Of a stretch of 41,768 nt of DNA, positions 1 through 8,199 are shown one piece after another. The notes beneath the pieces were generated by a model. The model saw only the letters and a program-made list of their open reading frames with translations, searched no databases and was not told where the DNA came from. Every line of letters begins with the position of its first letter. Position 1 is the first letter of the stretch. A program made the translations under genes and the position numbers. The stretch is taken from the NCBI GenBank assembly GCA_020073205.1, contig JAIQFR010000029.1:1-41768 (forward strand). Direction: 5' to 3'. Origin of the DNA: Terriglobia bacterium (GTDB lineage Bacteria; Acidobacteriota; Polarisedimenticolia; Polarisedimenticolales; JAIQFR01).

Positions 1-1
1 G

Positions 2-1933
2 TCGGCCGCCTATCTCGTGATCGCGGCGGTGTGCACGTTCGCCATCGGCTACCGCTTCTACTCGAAATTCGTCGCCGCGCGCGTCCTCGCCCTGAGCGAC
101 GAGCGGATGACGCCGGCCGTGCGCATCGCCGACGGCCGCGATTTCGTTCCGACCCACCGGTGGGTCGTGTTCGGCCACCATTTCGCCGCCATCGCCGGGC
201 CGGGCCCTCTGGTGGGACCGATCCTCGCGGCGCAGTTCGGTTACCTTCCGGGCGCGATCTGGATCCTCGCCGGCGTGGTGATGGGCGGCGCCGTCCAGGA
301 CTTCGTGATCCTCGTGGCGAGCCTGAGACGGGACGGCCGCTCGCTGGCCAAGCTCGCGCACGACTACCTGGGCCGGTGGGGCGCCATCGCCGGAACGATC
401 GGGATCCTGCTCATCATGGTGATCCTGATCGCGGTGCTCGGCCTCGTGGTGGTGAACGCGCTCGCCGAGTCGCCCTGGGGGGTCTTTACCGTCGGTGCGA
501 CCATCCCGATCGCGCTCGTGATGGGAGTGGTCATGCGCGGCGGCCACGGACGACAGGTGCTCGTCGCAACCGGGATCGGCGTCGCGCTCCTCGTGCTCGC
601 CCTGGTCGGAGGAAGGTGGGTCTCGCTCCATCCCACCCTCGGGCCGGCGTTCACGCTGGGCCGGCTGCCGCTGGCCTGGGCGGTGATCCTCTACGGTCTG
701 GCGGCGTCGGTTCTGCCGGTCTGGCTCCTCCTGGCCCCGCGGGACTATCTCTCCACGTTCGTGAAACTCGGCACGGTGCTGCTGCTCGCGGCCGGGATCC
801 TCTGGGTGCGTCCCGATCTCCACATGCCGGCGGTCTCCCGGTACGCCGACGGAAGCGGGCCGATCTTCGGTGGGAAGATCTTTCCCTTCTGCTTCATCAC
901 CATCGCGTGCGGGGCGATTTCGGGATTCCATGCCCTGATCGCCAGCGGCACCACGCCAAAGCTCCTGAAGCGCGAGACCGACGCCCGGATGATCGGCTAC
1001 GGCGGGATGCTCCTCGAGAGCCTCGTGGCCATCATGGCCCTCGTCGCCGCGGCGTCGCTCCCACCGGGCCAGTACTTCGCCGTCAACTCGAAAAAGAGCG
1101 TCGAGTGGATCGCCGAGCAGGGATTCCCCGTCACGTCGGCGGAAATGCAGCAGCTGGCCGATCGCGTCGGCGAGAAGTCGGTTCTCGGGCGGACCGGCGG
1201 GGCCCCCTGCCTCGCCGTGGGGATGGCGGAGATCTTCCGGAGGTTTCTCGGCGGGCCGAGGTTCGCGGGGCTCTGGTACCATTTCGCGATCATGTTCGAG
1301 GCGCTGTTCATCCTCACGACCCTGGATGCCGGCACGCGGGTCGGACGTTACCTCCTCCAGGACGCGCTCCATCGCCTCCTGCCGGGTCTCGGGGGCTCGG
1401 GCTGGGGGGCGAACGTCGCGACCAGCACCGCATTCGTGGCAGCGTGGGGGTACTTCCTTCACGCGGGGGTCGTGGACCCGAACGGCGGCGTGTGGATCCT
1501 CTGGCCGTTGTTCGGCATCGCGAATCAGCTCCTCGCCGCCACCGCCCTGACCATCGCGGCGACTATCTTCGTGAGGACCGGGAGGGTGCGGTACGCCTGG
1601 GTGCCGCTGGTGCCGCTTGGGTTCCTCCTCTCGGTGACGTTGACGGCCGGGATTCAGAAGATCTTCCACCCCGACCCGCGCATCGGCTTCCTGGCCCTGG
1701 CGGCGTCGCCGGGAGTCGGCGCGGCCGCCGCGTTCAACGCGCGTCTCGACGCCGCGATGGCCGCGGCGTTCCTGGTCCTGGTGCTCACGGTCGTGCTCTC
1801 CGCGTCGCGCCAGTGGGTCCTGGTGCTCCTCGGCCGGATCGACGTGGAGCGGGATGCTCCGCCCCCGGCGGGCGAGGGGCGTTCGGTATTCGGGGACGTC
1901 CCGGCGGAGGCGGGCAGGCACCGGTGTTGCTGA
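2..1933 (+). CDS. cstA: CstA-family carbon starvation transporter (5' partial)
   Basis: Inner-membrane carrier of the CstA family, whose characterised members import peptides or pyruvate under carbon limitation. The reading frame is open from base 2, so the true start lies upstream; the GTG at 17 is inside the protein (residues read S-A-A-Y-L-V-I-A-A before F-A-I-G-Y-R-F-Y). Family hallmarks are the early Y-R-F-Y-S-K-F motif, the H-x-F-A-A-I-A-G-x-G-P-L-V-G-P stretch near residue 60, and a long series of hydrophobic helices (roughly 85-105, 125-155, 160-185, 190-210, 225-245, 255-270 and several more to residue 615). The C-terminal tail is short and hydrophilic. About 643 residues are present against about 700 in E. 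coli CstA. The peptidase gene starts 25 bases after the stop, which suggests co-transcription and a peptide-uptake role. Family assignment is secure; the substrate is inferred. Confidence 0.93.
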   Translation, partial: SAAYLVIAAVCTFAIGYRFYSKFVAARVLALSDERMTPAVRIADGRDFVPTHRWVVFGHHFAAIAGPGPLVGPILAAQFGYLPGAIWILAGVVMGGAVQDFVILVASLRRDGRSLAKLAHDYLGRWGAIAGTIGILLIMVILIAVLGLVVVNALAESPWGVFTVGATIPIALVMGVVMRGGHGRQVLVATGIGVALLVLALVGGRWVSLHPTLGPAFTLGRLPLAWAVILYGLAASVLPVWLLLAPRDYLSTFVKLGTVLLLAAGILWVRPDLHMPAVSRYADGSGPIFGGKIFPFCFITIACGAISGFHALIASGTTPKLLKRETDARMIGYGGMLLESLVAIMALVAAASLPPGQYFAVNSKKSVEWIAEQGFPVTSAEMQQLADRVGEKSVLGRTGGAPCLAVGMAEIFRRFLGGPRFAGLWYHFAIMFEALFILTTLDAGTRVGRYLLQDALHRLLPGLGGSGWGANVATSTAFVAAWGYFLHAGVVDPNGGVWILWPLFGIANQLLAATALTIAATIFVRTGRVRYAWVPLVPLGFLLSVTLTAGIQKIFHPDPRIGFLALAASPGVGAAAAFNARLDAAMAAAFLVLVLTVVLSASRQWVLVLLGRIDVERDAPPPAGEGRSVFGDVPAEAGRHRCC

Positions 1934-1958
1934 ACCTCGAATTCTGGAAGGAGATGCC

Positions 1959-3152
1959 ATGAGCGATCCGATGGTGGCCGAGAAGCTGGAGCAGGTGCCG
2001 GCAATTCTCGAGGAGACCAGGTTCGACGCATGGCTCCTGTTCGCGCGCGAGACCCACACGCTCCCCGATCCGTGCTTCGATCTGGTCGTCGGGAGCAACG
2101 TGACGTGGCCCTCGGCGTTCCTCCTCGGCGCGTCCGGCGAGCGGATCGCGATCGTCGGAAGCCTCGACGCCGCGAACCTCAAGATGCACGGCCACTACCC
2201 GGAGATCGTCCCCTACGTCGGCGGGATCACCGAGAACCTCCGGCAGGTCCTCGGCCGGCTCGATCCGCGGAGGATCGCGGTCAACTACTCGGTGAACGAC
2301 CTGATGGCGGACGGCCTGACCCACGGGATGTACCTGATCCTGCTGAAGGCCCTGGAGGGGACCCCATACGCATCGCGGCTCGACTCGTCGGAGCGGATCG
2401 TCTCCGCGCTGCGCGGGCGGAAATCGACCACCGAACAGGCGAGGATCCGCGCCGCCTGCGACGCCACGGTGGAGATCTTCGACCGCCTCACGCCGCGCCT
2501 CCGCGCCGGGCTCACGGAGAAGCGGGTCGCGGAGATGATCCGCGAGGAGATGTCGAGGATCGACGGTGTCGAGCCTGCCTGGGACGTGGAGCACTGTCCC
2601 GCGGTCTTCACGGGACCCGAGTCGGCCGGGGCCCACGCGGGACCGACGGACCGGCCGATCGAGCCGGGCCACGTGATGAACGTGGACTTCGGCGTCAGAA
2701 GGGACGGCTACTGCTCGGACCTGCAGCGGACCTGGTACTTCCTCAAGCCCGGTGAAGCCGGAGCTCCCGAGGCGGTGCGGAAGGGCTTCGATACGATCGT
2801 CGAGGCGATTCGCGAAGCCGCTCGTGCCCTCGAGCCCGGACGCACCGGAGAGGAGATCGACACCGTCGCTCGGTCGTACATCACCGGCCGCGGGTATCCG
2901 GAGTTCCCGCACGCGCTGGGTCATCAGATCGGACGCGACGCTCACGACGGAGCGGGGCTGCTCTGCCCGCGGTGGGAGCGGTACGGCACCCTTCCCGACC
3001 TTCGGGTGGAGGCGGGGCAGTGCTACACCATCGAGCCGCGGTTGCCGATCGAGGGGCACGGCATCGCGACCTGCGAGGAGATCGTGGCCGTGACCGATCG
3101 CGGCTGCGTCTTCCTGAGCCGCCCGCAGGACGACCTGTACGTGATCCGCTAG
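1959..3152 (+). CDS. M24-family Xaa-Pro peptidase
   Basis: Cytosolic metallopeptidase of the M24 (Xaa-Pro aminopeptidase/prolidase, 'pita-bread') family, 397 residues. The start is the ATG following a purine-rich GGAAGGAG; the frame is open further upstream but overlaps cstA there. An N-terminal creatinase-like domain spans about 10-150 and the catalytic domain about 160-395. The five metal ligands are visible: Asp243 (N-V-D-F-G), Asp254 (C-S-D-L-Q-R), His322 (G-H-Q-I-G), Glu359 (T-I-E-P-R) and Glu373 (C-E-E-I-V). It probably hydrolyses proline-containing di- or oligopeptides, which fits its place directly behind a CstA-type transporter. It ends in a 4-base tail-to-tail overlap with the thiamine pyrophosphokinase gene on the other strand. 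The exact specificity (aminopeptidase versus dipeptidase) cannot be read from sequence. Confidence 0.92.
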   Translation: MSDPMVAEKLEQVPAILEETRFDAWLLFARETHTLPDPCFDLVVGSNVTWPSAFLLGASGERIAIVGSLDAANLKMHGHYPEIVPYVGGITENLRQVLGRLDPRRIAVNYSVNDLMADGLTHGMYLILLKALEGTPYASRLDSSERIVSALRGRKSTTEQARIRAACDATVEIFDRLTPRLRAGLTEKRVAEMIREEMSRIDGVEPAWDVEHCPAVFTGPESAGAHAGPTDRPIEPGHVMNVDFGVRRDGYCSDLQRTWYFLKPGEAGAPEAVRKGFDTIVEAIREAARALEPGRTGEEIDTVARSYITGRGYPEFPHALGHQIGRDAHDGAGLLCPRWERYGTLPDLRVEAGQCYTIEPRLPIEGHGIATCEEIVAVTDRGCVFLSRPQDDLYVIR

Positions 3153-3853
3153 CGCCCCGCCGGGAACACCAGCGCCACCGCCCCCGAGTGGACGGCGAGG
3201 CTCAACGAGGTCCCGGTCACGTTGCTGAGACCGAGCGATCCGGGCCGGATCCTCCTTCGCCTCAACGTCCAGCGCGTACCACGAAGGGTCACCGTCGCCG
3301 GGCCGCCGACCGCGAGGAGCGAGACCGTCCGCCCGCGGACCGTGGCGGCCCGGCACCCGCGCCTCGTCACGAGAACGGTGGCCCGGTCGGTGGGGGCCAG
3401 GATTCCGGCGAAAGCATCCGAGGCCGCCGCGAGATCGAGAAGATTCGTCCATTCGTGATCGAGACGTCCGCCGAGCAGCCCGGCAACCGTGACGACCTGG
3501 ACGCGCCGGGTCCTCAGCTCCCGCAGCGCGCCGGCCAGGTCGCTGAACGCTTTGTCCCGGTCGTAGACCACCGACGTCACGCCACGTGGCGAGCGGGAGG
3601 TCGAGTCCAGGTCGCCGACGAAGAGGTCCGGCTTGCGGGCCGCGGCCCTGCAGGTCCTGAGCCCGCCGTCCACCGCCACCAGAAGGCAGCCGTCCGATAG
3701 CGTGCCGGCGAGGGCACACGCCCGTCGCAGCTCCGCCCTGCGTGCTCCGTGAAGCACCAGCACGGCTCCCAGTACCCCCCCTCGACGCCGGAGTCCGCGC
3801 ATTTCGATCTGCGGTCGCTCGCCGATGCGGTCCATCCCGAGTCGCGCTCCCAT
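3149..3853 (-). CDS. thiN: Thiamine pyrophosphokinase-like protein
   Basis: Predicted to transfer pyrophosphate from ATP to thiamine, giving thiamine diphosphate. Seen in the sequence: A-V-D-G-G near residues 60-64, the F-V-G-D-L-D-S motif near 78-84, D-R-D-K-x-x-S-D-L near 98-106, and G-L-L-G-G-R-L-D-H near 125-133. These are the nucleotide and metal motifs of the family in the right order. Residues about 170-234 form the small beta-rich thiamine-binding domain. Length (234) is close to the family norm. The start is uncertain: the first ATG has no clear Shine-Dalgarno sequence and residues 1-27 look non-conserved, so a later start (Met7 or Met18) is possible. No TPP riboswitch was recognised upstream. 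It is convergent with the M24 peptidase gene. Confidence 0.82.
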   Translation of the reverse strand: MGARLGMDRIGERPQIEMRGLRRRGGVLGAVLVLHGARRAELRRACALAGTLSDGCLLVAVDGGLRTCRAAARKPDLFVGDLDSTSRSPRGVTSVVYDRDKAFSDLAGALRELRTRRVQVVTVAGLLGGRLDHEWTNLLDLAAASDAFAGILAPTDRATVLVTRRGCRAATVRGRTVSLLAVGGPATVTLRGTRWTLRRRRIRPGSLGLSNVTGTSLSLAVHSGAVALVFPAGR

Positions 3854-3926
3854 CGTTCTTAGATACCGCTCGGCCCGCGGCGAATCAAGCGGAACCTTGG
3901 GCGAATTCAGCTGGCATCGCCCGTCG

Positions 3927-3958
3927 AAAAAAACCCCGAAGGCTTCCGCCTCCGGGGT
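3927..3958 (-). terminator. Rho-independent terminator of the cold-shock gene
   Basis: On the minus strand an 11-position stem (ACCCCG/CGGGGT plus AGGC/GCCT, with one internal mismatch) closes a four-base loop (GGAA) and runs directly into seven T residues. It sits 28 bases past the csp stop codon and also separates csp from the thiamine pyrophosphokinase gene. Confidence 0.92.
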
Positions 3959-3985
3959 CGTCGTGAGTCCTCTCGAACCGGTGCC

Positions 3986-4189
3986 TCAGGCGACCGGCAT
4001 CACGTTCTCGGCTTGCGGCCCCTTGGGACCTTCCTTGATCTCGAACTCGACTTCCTGACCTTCATCGAGGGTTCTGTAGCCCTCGGCTCGGATCGCGGAG
4101 TAGTGGACGAAGACGTCAGGGCCGTCCTCGCGGGCGATGAAACCGTATCCCTTCGTGTTGTTGAACCACTTCACCTTTCCTCTGGCCAC
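3986..4189 (-). CDS. csp: Cold-shock domain protein
   Basis: Small single-stranded nucleic-acid-binding protein of 67 residues: one OB-fold cold-shock domain acting as RNA chaperone. RNP1 (K-G-Y-G-F-I) and RNP2 (V-F-V-H-Y) are intact, and the usual N-terminus G-K-V-K-W-F-N is present. The frame runs upstream to an ATG, but that extension has no family resemblance. The GTG chosen here is preceded by AAGGAGG with an 8-base spacer and gives exactly the canonical protein. A promoter-like pair 175-203 bases upstream would give a leader of about 165 bases, as in other cold-shock mRNAs whose leaders act as thermosensors. A strong terminator follows, so it is probably monocistronic. Confidence 0.97.
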   Translation of the reverse strand: MARGKVKWFNNTKGYGFIAREDGPDVFVHYSAIRAEGYRTLDEGQEVEFEIKEGPKGPQAENVMPVA

Positions 4190-4363
4190 GATCGAAACCT
4201 CCTTGCCCTTAGCGCTGTACCCCTGGTCGGGACACGGAACTTCCGGCGCCCCGGGCACGCCCCGACCCGAACGGGGCATCACCATGAATCACCACAGGAG
4301 GTCGGTCGCTCCCAGGTGCGCTGTCGATCGACACCCCGCCCATTCCGCGACGAGCCATCGAGG
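4190..4363 (-). promoter_or_regulatory. Long 5' leader of the cold-shock gene
   Basis: Gene-free stretch between the csp start and its predicted -10 box; together with the promoter it accounts for the 305-base gap between csp and lon (4190-4494). No convincing reading frame was seen. It contains several short GC-rich inverted repeats and ends in AAGGAGG before the GTG start. A leader of this size is typical of csp genes, where it can refold with temperature; that function is inferred here. Confidence 0.45.
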
Positions 4364-4392
4364 ATTCTAGAGCCTGAAGTGTGAGCCCGCAA
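4364..4392 (-). promoter_or_regulatory. Predicted sigma-70-type promoter for csp
   Basis: On the minus strand TTGCGG (4392-4387) and TAGAAT (4369-4364) are separated by exactly 17 bases. The -10 box matches the consensus at five of six positions and the -35 box at three of six. TAGAAT stands out in this GC-rich DNA. The lon gene has a near-identical pair. Confidence 0.55.
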
Positions 4393-4494
4393 GCCCTGTT
4401 CGGCGTCCTGAAGCGGTCCGACGCGGCCTAGCGGGCGGCGTCCAGCGTCACGGCGGGGGCGGACCGGCAGGGACGTCCCCCGGCGACGCGACCA

Positions 4495-6954
4495 TCATCG
4501 TCGGGAGCCTCGGCGGGTCTCCACCAGCGTCGCGGAATCCGATTCCGGCTCGACTTCGGGTGGCCCATCCTCCCCGGCGCGAGCCGGCCGGTCCGGCTCC
4601 GCCGATCCCGGCACCGGGCGATCGCGCAGTGCGGGGCCGAACGCGAGATCGAGAACCTGCTCGATCTCGCTGACGAACTGGAAGGACAACGCCTGTTTGA
4701 CGGGCTCGGCCACGTCGATCAGGTCCTTCTCGTTCTTGTCCGGCAGCACGACCCGTCGGATGCCCGCGGACTTCGCGGCGATCACCTTCTCCTTGATGCC
4801 TCCCACGGGCAGCACCTTGCCCCGGAGAGTGATCTCCCCGGTCATGGCCAGGTCGGTGGGGACCGGCAATCCCGTCAGGAGCGACACGAGCGACGTGGTG
4901 AGCGTGACGCCCGCGGACGGACCATCCTTCGGGATCGCCCCTGCCGGCACGTGGATGTGAAAATCGCTGTGGTCGAATATCCCCTCGTCGATCCGGAGCT
5001 CCTTGGCGCTGCTGCGGATCCAGGACAGCGCGGCCAGGGCGGACTCGCGCATGACGTCGCCCAGCCGTCCCGTGATGGTCACCTTCCCCTTTCCGCGCAT
5101 CCGCGTGGACTCGACGAACAGAATCTCACCTCCGACCTGGGTCCAGGCCAGGCCGACCGCAACACCGCTGCGGTCGCTTCGCTCCGCGATCTCCCTGAAG
5201 AACCGGACCGGGCCGAGCAGGTCCACGATCTGGTCCGGCGTCGCGACGAACCGATCCTTCTTCCCCTCGACCAGGCGGCGCGCGATCTTCCGGCAGATGT
5301 TCGCCACCTCTCGGTCGAGGTTCCGCACACCGGCCTCTCGGGTGTAGCTGTTGATCAGCATCCGGATCCCGTCGTCGGCGATCTCCAGAATCTCCGAGGT
5401 GAGACCGTGCTCGTCGAGCTGACGCGGGACCAGGTGCCCTTTGGCGATCTCCAGCTTCTCCTCCTCGGTGTAGCCGGGCAGGCGCAGGACCTCCATCCGG
5501 TCTCGTAGCGCCGGCGGGATCGTGTCGAGGACGTTCGCCGTGGTGATGAAGAACACCTTGCTGAGATCGTACGGTACTTCGAGGTAGTGGTCGGAGAACG
5601 CGTTGTTCTGCTCCGGGTCCAGCACCTCGAGGAGGGCGGACGACGGGTCGCCCCTGAAGTCGGTGCCCACCTTGTCGATCTCGTCGAGCATGAACACGGG
5701 ATTGCGCGTCCCCGCCCGCTTGATCCCCTGGATGATCCGCCCGGGCAGGGACCCGATGTAGGTCCGACGGTGCCCGCGGATCTCGGCCTCGTCGCGGATG
5801 CCACCGAGGGAGATCCGGATGAATTTGCGTCCCATGGCCCTGGCGATCGACTTCCCGAGGGAGGTCTTTCCGACGCCGGGCGGGCCGGCGAAGCACAGGA
5901 TCTGTCCCTTCAGGTCTTTCTTCAGCGAGCGGACTGCCAGGTACTCGAGGATCCGGTCCTTGATCTTCTCCAGATCGTAGTGGTCCTCGTCGAGGATCCT
6001 CTTCGCCTCGACGACGTCCAGCTTGTCCTCGGTCTCGACGGACCAGGGGAGCGAGACGAGCCAATCGAGGTAGGTGCGGGAGACGGTGTATTCCGCCGCC
6101 TGGGGCGGCATCTTCGAGAGTCGCTCCAGTTCCTTCTCCGCCGCCTTTCGCGGCTCGTCCGGCATCCCCGCGGCATCGATCTTCTTCCGGAGCTCCTCCA
6201 TCTCCGCGGTGCGCTCGTCCTCCTCGCCCAGCTCCTTCTGGATCGCCTTCATCTGCTCCCGAAGGTAGTACTGCTTCTGAGTCTTACCCACCTCGTCGGC
6301 GACCTGGGACTGGATCCGGCTGGAGATCTCCTGAAGCTCGAGCTCCCGCGTGATGATCTCCATGAGTTTCTGGACGCGGTCCCGCACGTTGTTCCGCTCG
6401 AGGAGACCGATCTTCTCCTCGACGTTGACGTTCAGCACGGAGGCTGCGAGATCGCTGAGGCGCGCCGGGTCGGACGACCCCGCGGACAGCACCATCTCCC
6501 CCAGGTCGTTCGAGATGTTGGGCGACGCCTGCACGAGTTGCTGGAACTGGTTGATGAGGCTGCGGACCAGCGCGTCGAACTCGACGCCGGGCTCGAAGAC
6601 GTCCTCCAGCGCGGTGACCGAGGCCTTGACGAAGGGCTCCGTGGCGACGAACCGGTCGACGCGGATTCGCTTGAGCCCCTGGATGATCAGATTGACGTTG
6701 TTCCCGTTGAGCCGGACGATCTTGAGGATCCGCGCCGCGGTCCCCACCCGGAACATCGCCGCCGGGTCCGGGTCGTCGTCGGCCGGGTTCCGCTGGGAGA
6801 CGACGCCGATGAGCTTCCCGTCGCGCGCCACGTCGTCCAGCAGGTTGAGCGTCTTCCGGCGGCCGACGGAGATCGGCATGATCGCGTGCGGGAACAGCAC
6901 GCTGTTACGGAGCGGGAGGACCCCGATCTCGCTGGGAATGAGTATGGCGTCCAT
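4495..6954 (-). CDS. lon: ATP-dependent Lon protease
   Basis: Cytosolic AAA+ serine protease that degrades misfolded and regulatory proteins, 819 residues as expected for LonA. Order: N-terminal substrate-binding domain (about 1-200, beginning I-G-V-L-P-L-R-N), coiled coil (about 200-280), AAA+ module with Walker A G-P-P-G-V-G-K-T near 360, Walker B F-M-L-D-E-I-D-K near 420, and the C-terminal protease domain. The Ser-Lys dyad is visible as the Ser of K-D-G-P-S-A-G and the Lys of V-G-G-I-K-E-K. The C-terminal 45 residues are an acidic, low-conservation tail. The start is the ATG preceded by AAGGAG; the upstream extension of the frame is not conserved. It has its own promoter-like sequence and follows hsp20 across a strong hairpin. 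Confidence 0.98.
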   Translation of the reverse strand: MDAILIPSEIGVLPLRNSVLFPHAIMPISVGRRKTLNLLDDVARDGKLIGVVSQRNPADDDPDPAAMFRVGTAARILKIVRLNGNNVNLIIQGLKRIRVDRFVATEPFVKASVTALEDVFEPGVEFDALVRSLINQFQQLVQASPNISNDLGEMVLSAGSSDPARLSDLAASVLNVNVEEKIGLLERNNVRDRVQKLMEIITRELELQEISSRIQSQVADEVGKTQKQYYLREQMKAIQKELGEEDERTAEMEELRKKIDAAGMPDEPRKAAEKELERLSKMPPQAAEYTVSRTYLDWLVSLPWSVETEDKLDVVEAKRILDEDHYDLEKIKDRILEYLAVRSLKKDLKGQILCFAGPPGVGKTSLGKSIARAMGRKFIRISLGGIRDEAEIRGHRRTYIGSLPGRIIQGIKRAGTRNPVFMLDEIDKVGTDFRGDPSSALLEVLDPEQNNAFSDHYLEVPYDLSKVFFITTANVLDTIPPALRDRMEVLRLPGYTEEEKLEIAKGHLVPRQLDEHGLTSEILEIADDGIRMLINSYTREAGVRNLDREVANICRKIARRLVEGKKDRFVATPDQIVDLLGPVRFFREIAERSDRSGVAVGLAWTQVGGEILFVESTRMRGKGKVTITGRLGDVMRESALAALSWIRSSAKELRIDEGIFDHSDFHIHVPAGAIPKDGPSAGVTLTTSLVSLLTGLPVPTDLAMTGEITLRGKVLPVGGIKEKVIAAKSAGIRRVVLPDKNEKDLIDVAEPVKQALSFQFVSEIEQVLDLAFGPALRDRPVPGSAEPDRPARAGEDGPPEVEPESDSATLVETRRGSRR

Positions 6955-7008
6955 GGTCTCCTTGCCTCGCCGCGGCCCCCCGCGGCACGATCGCCTCCAA
7001 CGGGTCTC

Positions 7009-7037
7009 ATTCTCGGTCCGGCGGGGCGCTGCCGCAA
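7009..7037 (-). promoter_or_regulatory. Predicted sigma-70-type promoter for lon
   Basis: TTGCGG (7037-7032) and GAGAAT (7014-7009) on the minus strand are 17 bases apart, about 55 bases upstream of the lon start. The -35 hexamer is identical to that before csp and the -10 box differs by one base. Confidence 0.5.
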
Positions 7038-7064
7038 CCCTCGGACCGGTGTGCAAGACACGAC

Positions 7065-7099
7065 CGCCCCGGGGGCCGCCATCGCGGCGCCCCGGGGCG
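7065..7099 (-). terminator. Strong GC hairpin between hsp20 and lon
   Basis: A perfect 10-base-pair stem (7065-7074 with 7090-7099), with a further short inner stem, lies 20 bases beyond the hsp20 stop. There is no T-run after it on the minus strand, so it may pause or stabilise the message rather than terminate on its own. Its position just upstream of the lon promoter suggests a transcript boundary. Confidence 0.45.
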
Positions 7100-7119
7100 A
7101 TTCCCGCCGTCGTTGGCTT

Positions 7120-7560
7120 TCACGCCGTCTGGATGGTCACCCTCTTCGGCTTCGCTTCCTCGGCCTTGGGCAGCATCAGCTCGAGCACTCCGTCCTTGAG
7201 GTGAGCGGAGATCTTCGACGCGTCCACGGTGGTCGGAAGGCCGAAGCTCCTGGTGAACGAGCCGTAGCTCCGCTCCATCCGGTACGCGTTCCTCTCCTGA
7301 ACGTCCTCCTCGTGCTTGCGCTCGCCCTTGAGCATCAGAACCCCGTTCTCGATCCGTACGTCGATGTCGTTCCGATCGACGCCGGGCATCTCCGCCCGGA
7401 TCACGAGGGAGTCACCCTTCTCGAAGATGTCCACGGGCGGAGCCCACGCACCGAAATCTTCGTCGCTGCCCCACCGAGCCGGGGCATCGGCGAGCATGCG
7501 GTTCACCCGATCCTGCATGCTCAACAGATCTCGCCACGGATCCCACCTTACGATCGCCAT
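7120..7560 (-). CDS. Hsp20/alpha-crystallin small heat-shock protein
   Basis: ATP-independent holdase chaperone of 146 residues. The N-terminus has the bacterial W-D-P-W-R-D motif near residue 6. The alpha-crystallin domain covers about 38-140, including D-I-F-E-K, A-E-M-P-G-V near 55-60, G-V-L-M-L-K-G-E-R near 73-81, F-x-R-S-F-G-L-P near 103-110 and a G-V-L-E-L family signature near 123-127. The C-terminus ends K-R-V-T-I-Q-T-A, containing the short I-x-type tail that contacts neighbouring subunits. The ATG is preceded by AAGGAGG with an 8-base spacer, a strong ribosome-binding site. A consensus TTGACA lies about 95 bases upstream. Next to lon and a universal stress protein, it belongs to a proteostasis block. 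Confidence 0.96.
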   Translation of the reverse strand: MAIVRWDPWRDLLSMQDRVNRMLADAPARWGSDEDFGAWAPPVDIFEKGDSLVIRAEMPGVDRNDIDVRIENGVLMLKGERKHEEDVQERNAYRMERSYGSFTRSFGLPTTVDASKISAHLKDGVLELMLPKAEEAKPKRVTIQTA

Positions 7561-7629
7561 CGTCGTTACCTCCTTGCCATCTCGTTGATCCTCGAGGCCC
7601 GTCTCGACCCGGGCCTCTCGGAGATCGCT

Positions 7630-7658
7630 CAGTTAAGACCCACCCCCGCGGCTGTCAA
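7630..7658 (-). promoter_or_regulatory. Candidate promoter for hsp20
   Basis: The minus strand carries a perfect TTGACA (7658-7653), preceded by C as in heat-shock-type CTTGA boxes. It is followed 16-17 bases later by TTAACTG, which gives only a weak -10. It overlaps the last codons of the upstream usp gene. Whether it is read by the housekeeping or a heat-shock sigma factor cannot be told. Confidence 0.4.
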
Positions 7659-8134
7659 GCCGGGCCGGCGTCGCCGCCGCGCTCCTTGGGCTCCGGACCG
7701 CGGACGGTCAGCACCGGGCAGGGCGCGCGCCGGACCACGCGCTCCGTCGTGGAGCCGAACAGCGCGTGGGAGATGAAGCCCCGGCCGTGGGTGGACATCG
7801 CGACGAGCGCCGCCTTGCGCTCGGCGGCGAGCCGGGCGATCTCGAGGTGAGGGGTCCCGCGGAGCACGACGCGCTCGAGTGGGACACCCGACCCCTCGTA
7901 GGGCTTCACGAACTGCTGGAGCTCCTGCGCCGCGCGCCGCGCCTGCGAGTCGAGGATCTCCTCGACCGGGATCGCGGCGAACTCGTCGACGAATGCCGGC
8001 AGCCGGTCCTCCACGACGTGCACGACGACGACGGTGGAGGAGAACTTGCGCGCGATCGCCATCGCCGGCGCGAAGGCGCGACGGGAGCTTTCGGAGAAGT
8101 CGGTGGTGACGACGAGGGTCTCGAAGTCGCTCAA
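7655..8134 (-). CDS. Universal stress protein (UspA family)
   Basis: Single-domain Usp of 159 residues. It opens with the hallmark strand and D-F-S-E-S-S-R-R-A motif (residues 12-20), followed by V-V-V-V-H-V-V near 35-41. It ends with S-T-H-G-R-G, then F-G-S-T-T-E-R-V-V-R-R-A-P-C-P-V-L, the usual ATP-loop and final strand. The loop spacing is slightly atypical (second glycine shifted by one), so ATP binding is likely but not certain. The protein is probably cytosolic. It lies 65 bases after the elongation factor G gene on the same strand and may be co-transcribed with it. The precise role is unknown, as for most Usp proteins. Confidence 0.93.
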   Translation of the reverse strand: MSDFETLVVTTDFSESSRRAFAPAMAIARKFSSTVVVVHVVEDRLPAFVDEFAAIPVEEILDSQARRAAQELQQFVKPYEGSGVPLERVVLRGTPHLEIARLAAERKAALVAMSTHGRGFISHALFGSTTERVVRRAPCPVLTVRGPEPKERGGDAGPA

Positions 8135-8199
8135 GGCCGCCTCCGCGCCCCGGCCGCTGCCACGAGTCCGCGGGCCGCCTTCCCGCGACCCGATCGGCC

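Noticed and set aside
3854-3926. A TPP riboswitch upstream of the thiamine pyrophosphokinase gene
   Set aside because: No conserved THI-box sequence (such as CUGAGA with its partner elements) is visible in this short gap.
7065-7099. A definite rho-independent terminator after hsp20
   Set aside because: The stem is excellent but no T-run follows, so it is listed only as a hairpin or possible terminator.
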